A stretch of 12,025 nucleotides of DNA from Actinomycetota bacterium (lineage in GTDB: Bacteria; Actinomycetota; Thermoleophilia; Gaiellales; Gaiellaceae). This document shows positions 5,659 to 11,191 of this stretch, piece by piece. Under the pieces are notes generated by a model. That model had not been told where the DNA came from and searched no databases. It saw only the letters and a list, made by a program, of their open reading frames with translations. How positions within the stretch are numbered: position 1 is the stretch's first letter; each line of letters opens with the position of its first letter. The stretch spans positions 1-12,025 of the forward strand of contig JACDER010000016.1 in NCBI GenBank assembly GCA_013816275.1, written 5' to 3'. Both the position numbers and the translations under genes were made by a program.

Positions 5659-6248
5659 TCAGCCCGCGTACGGTTGCTTCGGCGACCGGTCGTCGGACAG
5701 CGAGGTCTGCGAGCGCTCGACGAGGAGCTGGATCGCATCCGCGAGATGCTCCGGCGCGATGTTGTGGTCGCCGCGCTCGACGCGCAGCTTGTGCGCCTCG
5801 AGCAGGACGGCGGCATGGGTGTGGCCGGCGGGCGGCTCGAACCGATATGACGCGAGCTCGACCAGGAGGCCGAGAGGATCCTCGAAATAGATCGAGTCCA
5901 TGAACCCGCGGTCCTTGACGCCGCTGTGCCGGATTTCCCGCTCGTCCAGCCGCGTCACGACCTGATCGAACGTCGCCTTCGAGAGCGCGAAGGCGAGGTG
6001 GTGGACGTGGCCGGGCGTCTTCGGATCGGTCGTTTGCTCGACGCGCTCCCGCTCCTCGTTCGTGAAGACGGTGATCAGCCGGCCGTCACCCGGGTCGAAA
6101 TACAGGTGGCTCTCGGACTCGTTGTCGAGGTTTGGCTGCTCGAAGACGAAGGCATCCCGAGCAGGCCCTCCCAGAAGTCGATCGACCCCTGGCGCTTTGC
6201 GCCGACCAGCGTGATGTGGTGGACGCCCTGCGTCTGGATCTTCCGCAC
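5659..6248 (-). pseudogene. VOC (glyoxalase/extradiol dioxygenase) family gene with a one-base frameshift
   Basis: Two frames together make one protein of about 196 residues. The start, GTG 6248, reads KIQTQGVHHITLVGAKR and then DFWEGLLGMP; the continuation, FVFEQPNLDNESESHLYFD, is in another frame. One base is missing after ATGCC at 6151-6155 (between 6150 and 6151). The joined protein shows the VOC pattern: HH near the N-terminus, the second-repeat HVHHLAF segment, and Glu in LLVELASY as likely metal ligands. Substrates of this subgroup are unknown. Its 3' half is open and it sits 5 nt before the LigD-type gene, so transcription probably continues. TACAGT (6256-6261) 7 nt upstream gives a leaderless promoter. 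The shift may be a real mutation or a sequencing error; the surrounding codons look unspoilt, which favours a recent change or an error. Confidence 0.75.
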
Positions 6249-6255
6249 GACGCGT

Positions 6256-6261
6256 ACTGTA
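6256..6261 (-). promoter_or_regulatory. -10 element TACAGT of the VOC-ligD-msrA gene run
   Basis: TACAGT on the minus strand is followed by 7 nt and then GTG 6248. It lies in the 155-bp gap after the lipoprotein gene (6249-6403), in which I see no other gene. Confidence 0.4.
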
Positions 6262-6403
6262 CGACCGTGGCCGCTCGAACCGCCGCCTGCCATCGCGCCC
6301 TCCGGGACACCGGGTTGGGGAAACGAGTGAGGCCCGTACGCGTAGCGCACAGGCGCCGAGAGCTCGGTCGGCCAACGGACATAGGGAATTTCGGGAGCGT
6401 CGC

Positions 6404-6946
6404 TCAATGCGCTTCGGAGATGACGGCCACGACCTCGCCGTCGAAGGAGAGGCTCCCCAGGTCGTGAAGCTCGCTGCCGAGCACCACGTGGTCGAACGTC
6501 AGCTGAACCGTGTCCCCGGGATCGCACCCCGCAAGCTCGACGCGGATGGTTCCGGACGACTCCTCCTCCGCGGACGAGACCTCGTTTCCCCTGGGCTTGT
6601 TGTCGTAGGCGAAGAGCGTGGCCCCGCGCGGCTCCGTGAAGTCGAAGCTGTTCGGGAGCGTTGTCACGGGGTCGCGCTCGACGTCCGCCTGCACGGCGGT
6701 CAGCTGCCAGAACGTTGAATGCGGACCGCGCTTCCCAGCCATGATGTGCACGGCTTCGGTGTCGGCGTTGTCCTCGTCGAAGGGGCCGCACGAGGCGCGC
6801 AGGCCATTCGGGAACTCGACGACCGTGGCGTCCGCGCGCGTGACGGTCATGTCGATCGACGCGTGCGGCTCGGAGGGCTCGTCGCCGCAGCCGGTCGTGA
6901 GTGCGACCGTTACCAGGAGAGCGGGAGCGAAGAGGCGGACGGACAA
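6404..6946 (-). CDS. Predicted lipoprotein of unknown function
   Basis: A 180-residue exported protein. Residues 1-20 form a lipoprotein signal: Arg4, hydrophobic LFAPALLVTVAL, and lipobox LTTGC with Cys20 as the lipidation site. The mature part begins with an acidic GDEPSEPH linker, then beta-strand-rich sequence (IDMTVTRADATVVEF, TIRVELAGC, TVQLTFDHVVLGS, SLSFDGEVVAVI). Cys53 and Cys141 are the only cysteines after Cys20 and could form a disulfide outside the cell. I do not recognise a family; an Ig-like or beta-sandwich fold is likely from the strand pattern. TTG 6946 is chosen because it is the only start giving a full signal peptide, and TAGGCT (6956-6961) lies 9 nt upstream. It is probably transcribed alone, with a 155-bp gap before the VOC gene. 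Confidence 0.75.
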   Translation of the reverse strand: MSVRLFAPALLVTVALTTGCGDEPSEPHASIDMTVTRADATVVEFPNGLRASCGPFDEDNADTEAVHIMAGKRGPHSTFWQLTAVQADVERDPVTTLPNSFDFTEPRGATLFAYDNKPRGNEVSSAEEESSGTIRVELAGCDPGDTVQLTFDHVVLGSELHDLGSLSFDGEVVAVISEAH

Positions 6947-6955
6947 GAGGCCACT

Positions 6956-6961
6956 AGCCTA
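6956..6961 (-). promoter_or_regulatory. -10 element TAGGCT of the lipoprotein gene
   Basis: TAGGCT on the minus strand is followed by 9 nt and then TTG 6946, so the leader would be very short or absent. It lies back to back with the rraA-like promoter in the 79-bp divergent region. Confidence 0.4.
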
Positions 6962-7011
6962 GGGGCGGATCCCCCCGAGTGAGCGCTTCGTTCGCTAGAG
7001 GGGGCGTCGAC

Positions 7012-7017
7012 TACGCT
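7012..7017 (+). promoter_or_regulatory. -10 element TACGCT of the RraA-like gene
   Basis: TACGCT is followed by 8 nt and then GTG 7026, the same layout as the other leaderless genes. No clear -35 is present. Confidence 0.4.
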
Positions 7018-7025
7018 CCTGAGCC

Positions 7026-7412
7026 GTGCCGATCAGGATCATGGCGACCGCGGATGTGCTCGACGAGCACGGCGACAACGCAGTCTTGAGGGAACGGGTC
7101 AGCGAGCCAGGTGACGGGCGGGTCCTCGTCGTCGACGCGGGCGGCTCGCTCCGGCGCGCGCTGATCGGCGACATGGTCGCCGGCGCCGCGCACGACAAAG
7201 GCTGGGCCGGCATCGTTGTCTGGGGCTGCGTCCGCGACGTTGCAGCGCTTCGCGAGCTCCCGCTGGGGATCAAGGCGCTCGGATCGAATCCGAGGCCGAG
7301 CTCGAAAGCCGGCGCCGGTGAGGTAGACGTACCGGTGACATTCCGCGGCGTGAACTATCGGCCCGGGGCGATGCTCTACAGCGACGACGACGGGATAGCG
7401 GTAATCGAATAG
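7026..7412 (+). CDS. rraA: Short RraA/HMG-aldolase family protein
   Basis: A 128-residue member of the RraA-like fold, which covers RNase E regulators and class II pyruvate aldolases/oxaloacetate decarboxylases. Visible: GRVLVVDAGGSLRRALIGDM (31-50), WAGIVVWGCVRDVAAL (60-75), GEVDVPVTFRGVNYRPG (98-114) and YSDDDGIAV. Asp49 is followed 21 residues later by Arg70-Asp71, the D-X20-R-D pattern associated with metal-dependent aldolase/decarboxylase activity; E. coli RraA instead has RQ. The usual length is about 155-165, and the N-terminal 30-40 residues (the VEPVF...GG region) are absent or replaced by a short MPIRIMATADVLDEHGD segment. Upstream DNA does not encode the missing part in any frame, and the promoter 8 nt before GTG supports the short form. 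Activity is therefore uncertain. Confidence 0.85.
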   Translation: MPIRIMATADVLDEHGDNAVLRERVSEPGDGRVLVVDAGGSLRRALIGDMVAGAAHDKGWAGIVVWGCVRDVAALRELPLGIKALGSNPRPSSKAGAGEVDVPVTFRGVNYRPGAMLYSDDDGIAVIE

Positions 7413-7420
7413 CTCGAAGG

Positions 7421-7448
7421 CGGCCCGGCCCTTAGCCGCGGCGGGCCG
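7421..7448 (+). terminator. GC-rich inverted repeat after the RraA-like gene
   Basis: CGGCCCG (7421-7427) and CGGGCCG (7442-7448) are perfect complements around a 14-nt loop, 8 nt after the stop codon at 7410-7412. No T-run follows, so it is at best a weak or factor-assisted terminator separating rraA from the kinase gene. Confidence 0.35.
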
Positions 7449-7466
7449 ACGCACCGCGCACGGAGA

Positions 7467-7484
7467 CGGGCACGTTTTCGCCCG
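7467..7484. promoter_or_regulatory. Inverted repeat CGGGC-N8-GCCCG in the kinase promoter
   Basis: Two 5-bp arms (7467-7471 and 7480-7484) flank acgttttc, covering the position of a -35 element relative to TAGGGT at 7496-7501. It could be an operator for the kinase-regulator pair; the site could also be a chance GC dyad. Confidence 0.3.
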
Positions 7485-7495
7485 GCTCGCACGAT

Positions 7496-7501
7496 TAGGG
7501 T
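7496..7501 (+). promoter_or_regulatory. -10 element TAGGGT of the two-component operon
   Basis: TAGGGT, a common actinobacterial -10 variant, is followed by 7 nt and then ATG 7509. No Shine-Dalgarno sequence is present, so a leaderless transcript for the kinase-regulator operon is expected. Confidence 0.5.
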
Positions 7502-7508
7502 TATCTCG

Positions 7509-9140
7509 ATGCCAGATCTGACGCAGCAGCAGCGCCTGCGCGCGCTGCTCGATGCGGGCATCGCGCTCACTTCCGAGCTCTCGCTGGATGCGGTTCTGAG
7601 AAGGCTCGTGGAGACGGCGGCGACCCTGACAAGAGCCCGGTATGCAGCGCTTGGAGTGATCGATCCGACCGGGAAAGAGCTCGAGCGCTTCGTCACCTTC
7701 GGGATGGACGACGAGACTCAGACGGCGATCGGGGATCCACCTCACGGGCGCGGGATCCTCGGCGTTCTGATTCGCGACGCGACCCCGCTGCGGCTGCACG
7801 ATCTCGGTCAGGATCCCCGCTCCGTCGGTTTCCCGCCGGGACATCCGGCGATGAACAGCTTCCTCGGCGTCCCGATTCTGCTCCGAGGGGTCGCCTTCGG
7901 CAACCTCTATCTGACGGAGAAGGCGGGCGGCGGGGACTTCGTCGAGGAGGACGAAGAGGTCGCGCTCCTGCTCGCGTCCCAGGCGGCCGTGGCGGTCGAG
8001 AACGCACGTCTGTACGAGTCCGCCACACGGTGGTCGCGGCAGCTCGAGTCGCTCAACGAGATCGGGAACGCGCTTGCCTCCGAAGTCGAGCTGCCGGCCC
8101 TCCTCGAGCTGGTTGCGACGCGGCTCCGCGAGCTGGTCGACGCGCGGCTGGTCCTGGTCGCGCTTCCCGAGGGCGACGAGCTCCGGTACGTGACTGCCGA
8201 AGGAGAGGGGGGCGAGGGCCTCGTCGGGCTGCGGCTCGACTTGCGGGGCTCGAAGGCCGGACGCGTGTTCCTGCGGAAGCGAAGCGAACGGGTGGACTCG
8301 ATGGTGGACGATCCGGAGGCGGATCAGGTCACTGCACGCCAGATTGGAATCAACACTGCCCTCTTCGTACCGCTGGTCGTCCGCGACCGCGCGATCGGTC
8401 TCATCGGCGCGGTCGACAAGCAGCAACCGGACCCGCGCTTCAGCGAGGACGATCTCCGTCTGGCCGAGGCCTTCGCCGTCAGGGCCGCGATCGCCGTCGA
8501 CCTCTCCGAGCGCGTGACGAGGGATGCGCTCCGCCGCGCAGTGGAAGCACAAGAACTCGAGCGGCGCCGCCTCGCACGCGAGCTCCACGACGAGATCGGT
8601 CAGGACCTCACTTCGATCCTGCTCGGGCTGAAGACGATCGAGGAGTCGGGGGACAAGGAACAGCTGAACGAGGCTACGGCCGCCCTGCGCGAGCTGGTCG
8701 TCGCTGCCCTCCAGGACGTGCGTCGGCTCGCCGTCGAGCTACGGCCGAAGGCCCTCGACGATTTCGGCCTGGTACCCGCGCTCGAGCGCCTCGCGATGAC
8801 GTTCGGTGAGCAAACGGGGATGGTGCTCGAGGTCGAGAACCGGCTCGGCGATGTCCGTCTTCGGGGCGACGTCGAGACCGCGCTCTACCGGATCGTCCAG
8901 GAGGCTCTCACCAACGTCGTGAAACACGCGCAAGCCCAGCATGTCAGCATCCTTCTTACCCGGAAAGAGGGGAGGATCGCAGCGGTGATCGACGACGATG
9001 GGCAGGGCTTCGACCCGCGTGCGCAAACCGAAGGGCTCGGGCTGCTCGGGATTCGCGAGCGGCTCGACCTACTGGGGGGCCGGCTCGTGATCGAGGCGAC
9101 CGGGGCGGGGACGACTCTCGTGGCGGAGGTGCCGTTCTAG
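7509..9140 (+). CDS. GAF-GAF sensor histidine kinase, DosS/DevS-like, probable haem sensor
   Basis: A 543-residue cytoplasmic kinase with no membrane segment. Order: GAF-A about 25-168, GAF-B about 195-332, HisKA_3 dimerisation domain about 345-412 with phospho-acceptor His360 (ARELHDEIGQDL), and HATPase domain about 450-543 with N box (RIVQEALTNVVKHA, 461-474), DDDGQGF (495-501) and GLGLLGIRERL. GAF-A contains GFPPGHPAMNSFLGVPI; His112 aligns with the haem-ligand His149 of M. tuberculosis DosS, and Tyr134 in GNLYLTEK lies 22 residues later, exactly as DosS Tyr171 does. This strongly suggests haem binding and sensing of O2, NO, CO or redox state. GAF-B lacks these marks. ATG 7509 fits TAGGGT 7 nt upstream. 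Its TAG overlaps the GTG of the response regulator by one base, so the pair is co-translated. Confidence 0.93.
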   Translation: MPDLTQQQRLRALLDAGIALTSELSLDAVLRRLVETAATLTRARYAALGVIDPTGKELERFVTFGMDDETQTAIGDPPHGRGILGVLIRDATPLRLHDLGQDPRSVGFPPGHPAMNSFLGVPILLRGVAFGNLYLTEKAGGGDFVEEDEEVALLLASQAAVAVENARLYESATRWSRQLESLNEIGNALASEVELPALLELVATRLRELVDARLVLVALPEGDELRYVTAEGEGGEGLVGLRLDLRGSKAGRVFLRKRSERVDSMVDDPEADQVTARQIGINTALFVPLVVRDRAIGLIGAVDKQQPDPRFSEDDLRLAEAFAVRAAIAVDLSERVTRDALRRAVEAQELERRRLARELHDEIGQDLTSILLGLKTIEESGDKEQLNEATAALRELVVAALQDVRRLAVELRPKALDDFGLVPALERLAMTFGEQTGMVLEVENRLGDVRLRGDVETALYRIVQEALTNVVKHAQAQHVSILLTRKEGRIAAVIDDDGQGFDPRAQTEGLGLLGIRERLDLLGGRLVIEATGAGTTLVAEVPF

Positions 9141-9793
9141 TGGCGATCAGGGTGCTGGTCGTCGATGACCATGCCGTCGTGCGTAGCGGGCTGCGGCTTC
9201 TGCTCGACGCCGAGGACGACATCGAAGCGGTGGGCGAGGCCGGGAACATGCAGGACGCCGTCTTGAGGGCGCGCTCGCTCAAGCCCGACGTGGTTCTGAT
9301 GGACGTCGTGATGCCGGGAGCCAGCGGGATCGAAGCGACCCCCGCTGTCCTGAAGGAGGCCCCCGAGGCCAAGGTGCTCGTGCTCTCCATGCAGGACGAC
9401 CCGAGCTACGTCCGGGAAGCCTTTGCCGCGGGAGCGAGCGGCTACGTGCTCAAGGAGGCCGCCGACGAGGAGGTCGTAGGAGCTGTGCGCGAGGTCGCCG
9501 CGGGCGGTATGTACGTCCACCCGACCCTCGGCGCCCGGATGGTCGCAGCCGACGCCGAGGAGCGCTCCCGCGCGGAGGCCGATCCGCTTACCGAGCGGGA
9601 GCGAGAGGTGCTCAGACTGCTCGCGCGCGGCCATACGAACCAGGAGATTGCAAAGAGCCTGTTCCTGTCGGTGCGGACCGTAGAGACCCACCGCGCGCAC
9701 GTCATGCAGAAGCTGAGGCTCTCGACCAGGGCCGAGCTCGTCCGCTACGCGATGAAGCAGGGCCTGCTGGCCGACGACACCGACGCGCGCTAG
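9140..9793 (+). CDS. NarL/FixJ-family (DevR-like) response regulator
   Basis: A 217-residue two-domain regulator. The receiver (1-120) has the acidic pocket Asp9-Asp10 (VVDDH), phospho-acceptor Asp55 (VVLMDVVMPG), Ser83 (VLSMQ) and Lys105 (GYVLKEA). The LuxR/GerE DNA-binding domain spans about 147-210 with LTEREREVLRLLARGHTNQEIA and the recognition helix LSVRTVETHRAHVMQKL. GTG 9140 overlaps the kinase stop by one base (TAGTG), so translational coupling is expected and the kinase is its evident partner. Phosphorylation should promote dimerisation and binding to NarL/DevR-type dyads. Its targets are unknown; the inverted repeats just downstream (9801-9852) are candidates. Assignment to family is secure. 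Confidence 0.95.
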   Translation: MAIRVLVVDDHAVVRSGLRLLLDAEDDIEAVGEAGNMQDAVLRARSLKPDVVLMDVVMPGASGIEATPAVLKEAPEAKVLVLSMQDDPSYVREAFAAGASGYVLKEAADEEVVGAVREVAAGGMYVHPTLGARMVAADAEERSRAEADPLTEREREVLRLLARGHTNQEIAKSLFLSVRTVETHRAHVMQKLRLSTRAELVRYAMKQGLLADDTDAR

Positions 9794-9800
9794 CCACGAG

Positions 9801-9852
9801 AGGCAGTGCCTGTTGCGGGCTTTCCGCAACGAGGATCGGGCCGTGTCCCGAT
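9801..9852. repeat. Three consecutive inverted repeats between the response regulator and the next gene
   Basis: Directly after the response regulator gene come AGGCAgTGCCT (9801-9811), GTTGCGGgctttCCGCAAC (9812-9830, 7-bp perfect stem, 5-nt loop) and ATCGGGccgtgtCCCGAT (9835-9852, 6-bp perfect stem, 6-nt loop). The first has too small a loop for RNA folding and is better read as a DNA dyad. The other two can form hairpins in RNA and could terminate the operon or structure the leader of the 9886 gene. Confidence 0.6.
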
Positions 9853-9885
9853 GCCGGGCGGTGACGGTTCCGGCAGGCTGCTCGT

Positions 9886-10203
9886 ATGCACCGGACGTAC
9901 GCCGTCACCTGGCAGGAACCCCTCCGCGCTCCACTCTCGGGCAAGCTCGAGTTGCGCGCCACCGGGCTCAGCCTCGAAGGCTCGAACAGCACGTCCGGGA
10001 GTGCCGCCCTCCTGATCCCGTACGAGGAGTTCGCGGGAATGCGGCTCGCTCCATGGGGCGATCGGCTCGACGGCAGACCGACACTCGCGCTCGACCGGCT
10101 CGGTCGCGGCACGCTCCGGGTCGCCAGCATCGTTGCCCCCGGGGTCATCTCCGAGATCGCAGAAGGGCTCGATGCTCGGACTCGGCAACACCGGCGCGAC
10201 TAG
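9886..10203 (+). CDS. Small protein of unknown function, possible PH-like beta fold
   Basis: A 105-residue soluble protein without signal or membrane segment. It reads as alternating short strands: YAVTWQEPL, GKLELRATGLSLEG, ALLIPYEEFAGMRL, GRPTLALDRLGRGTLRVAS, then a helix (VISEIAEGLDART). This strand-strand-helix pattern with 'IPYEEFAGMRL' resembles small bacterial PH-like domains seen in actinomycetes; that is a weak, remembered resemblance. No catalytic motif is visible. ATG 9886 has no Shine-Dalgarno sequence; CAGGCT (9874-9879) lies 6 nt upstream, a poor copy of the TANNNT element seen at other genes. It follows the two-component pair by 92 bp containing inverted repeats, so it may be a separate unit or a target of that regulator. 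Function unknown. Confidence 0.62.
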   Translation: MHRTYAVTWQEPLRAPLSGKLELRATGLSLEGSNSTSGSAALLIPYEEFAGMRLAPWGDRLDGRPTLALDRLGRGTLRVASIVAPGVISEIAEGLDARTRQHRRD

Positions 10204-10250
10204 CGCGCCGAAGACGCCTGGCTCAGGCCCGCCCGAGCCACGGATCAAGT

Positions 10251-10288
10251 CCGCGGAGAACCCGCAGTCTCGAACCGTGGTCTCGCGG
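10251..10288. repeat. Imperfect inverted repeat upstream of the membrane protein gene
   Basis: CCGCGGAGAACC (10251-10262) pairs with GGTCTCGCGG (10279-10288) over 10 bp if one G and one A are bulged, with a 16-nt loop. It lies in the 153-bp gap 10204-10356, which holds no convincing gene; the gap otherwise contains only the leader of the 10357 gene. It may be a terminator or a leader structure, or chance. Confidence 0.25.
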
Positions 10289-10342
10289 ATGAGCGGCAGG
10301 CTCTGGGGCCTCAGACTCGGTACATCGGAATGGACAGTCGGT

Positions 10343-10348
10343 AGGAGG
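10343..10348 (+). promoter_or_regulatory. Shine-Dalgarno AGGAGG of the 10357 gene
   Basis: AGGAGG lies 8 nt before ATG 10357 and supports this start. It shows that the gene has a real 5' leader, unlike many of its neighbours. Confidence 0.65.
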
Positions 10349-10356
10349 AGTCGGAA

Positions 10357-11100
10357 ATGAAAGACCTATTCACACTCAGGAAAGTGTTCGAGATCGGCGG
10401 CATCGTGGCGGGCGTCGTCCTGATCGCGTTCGGCATCGCGACGCTCGTGATCGGCGTGAACGGCCGCTCGACCGTCCACAACACTCTCGCCCAGGAGCAG
10501 ATCGTCGGCTCGCCCGACATGACACCGGCCGCGATCGCGCCGGGAGTGCAGGGAATTCTCGCCTCCCAGCAGAAGATCACGGCGGCTCAGGTCAAGGCCG
10601 GCGTCCCGGCTGACCAGCGCTTCGTCTTCAGCGGGATCTCCGCTCCGTCCTGCTCGGCAGCGGGCACGCTCGTCGGCAACGGCGAGACCGCGCGCTGCTT
10701 CGCGCAGTACATGCGGATCCATGCTCTCGAGGCAAGCGGCGGGCTCACCTACGCCCAGATGGGCCGCTACGTGGCCAAGCCCGGCACACCGGCGAAGTTC
10801 ACGGACTTCAACGGAGCGACGTCGATCGACACGTATGCGCTGGTCGATGCCACGACCAAGCAGCCGGTCGCCAACCACGCGCGTGACCTCTGGGTCACGG
10901 AGACGGCGCTGACGACCGCGCTGAACACGAGCTACATGGCAGAGCGAATCTCGCTCTTCGGGCTCATGGTCGGCCTCACGCTTCTGCTGTCGGGATTCGG
11001 CTTCGCGATCCTCGCGATCGGTGGAGCCCTGCGGCGGATCGCGCGACCGGCGTCAGAACCGTCGAAGAGGCGAATTCCGACTTCTGTCCCGACCGCGTAA
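10357..11100 (+). CDS. Two-TM membrane protein of unknown function
   Basis: A 247-residue protein with a short basic N-terminus, TM1 at about 13-34 (IGGIVAGVVLIAFGIATLVI), a domain of about 160 residues, TM2 at about 199-223 (SLFGLMVGLTLLLSGFGFAI), and a basic C-terminal tail (RRIARPASEPSKRRI). By the positive-inside rule both ends are cytoplasmic and the central domain is outside the membrane. That domain contains Cys99 and Cys114, which could form a disulfide, and a 'QIVGSPDMTPAAIAPG' segment I associate with uncharacterised actinobacterial proteins. No enzymatic motif is visible. The start is firm (AGGAGG, 8 nt). A strong hairpin follows the stop codon by 19 bp. It appears to be transcribed alone. 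Confidence 0.85.
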   Translation: MKDLFTLRKVFEIGGIVAGVVLIAFGIATLVIGVNGRSTVHNTLAQEQIVGSPDMTPAAIAPGVQGILASQQKITAAQVKAGVPADQRFVFSGISAPSCSAAGTLVGNGETARCFAQYMRIHALEASGGLTYAQMGRYVAKPGTPAKFTDFNGATSIDTYALVDATTKQPVANHARDLWVTETALTTALNTSYMAERISLFGLMVGLTLLLSGFGFAILAIGGALRRIARPASEPSKRRIPTSVPTA

Positions 11101-11119
11101 ACCGGGTCAGAGATCGAAG

Positions 11120-11142
11120 GAGGGGCGGGCAACCCGCCCCTC
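11120..11142. terminator. Bidirectional intrinsic-type terminator hairpin
   Basis: GAGGGGCGGG (11120-11129) and CCCGCCCCTC (11133-11142) form a perfect 10-bp stem with loop caa. The plus strand continues with ttccttt and the minus strand side is purine-rich. It lies between the convergent membrane protein and phosphotransferase genes and can serve both, though the T-tract is short on either side. Confidence 0.75.
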
Positions 11143-11191
11143 TTCCTTTGGTCCTGGCCGTTGACGGTGCGCGAGCCCGCAACCTTCTAGC

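Noticed and set aside
6249..6403. Possible N-terminal extension of the VOC protein, or a small gene, in the gap after the lipoprotein gene
   Set aside because: The frame stays open upstream of GTG 6248, but the sequence lacks a family match, and the TACAGT promoter lies between it and the start.
7011..8588. Minus-strand open frame of 525 codons antisense to RraA-like and kinase genes
   Set aside because: Both plus-strand genes have complete catalytic motifs; the antisense product has no motif and arises from codon bias.
10204..10356. tRNA or riboswitch in the 153-bp gap
   Set aside because: A GTCTCGAACC string looked like a T-arm, but no acceptor stem, anticodon arm or CCA context fits; only a bulged inverted repeat is present.
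10133..10360. Plus-strand open frame of 75 codons between the small protein and membrane protein genes
   Set aside because: Overlaps the end of the 9886 gene in another frame and the next start; Pro/Ser/Arg-rich with no signal of coding.
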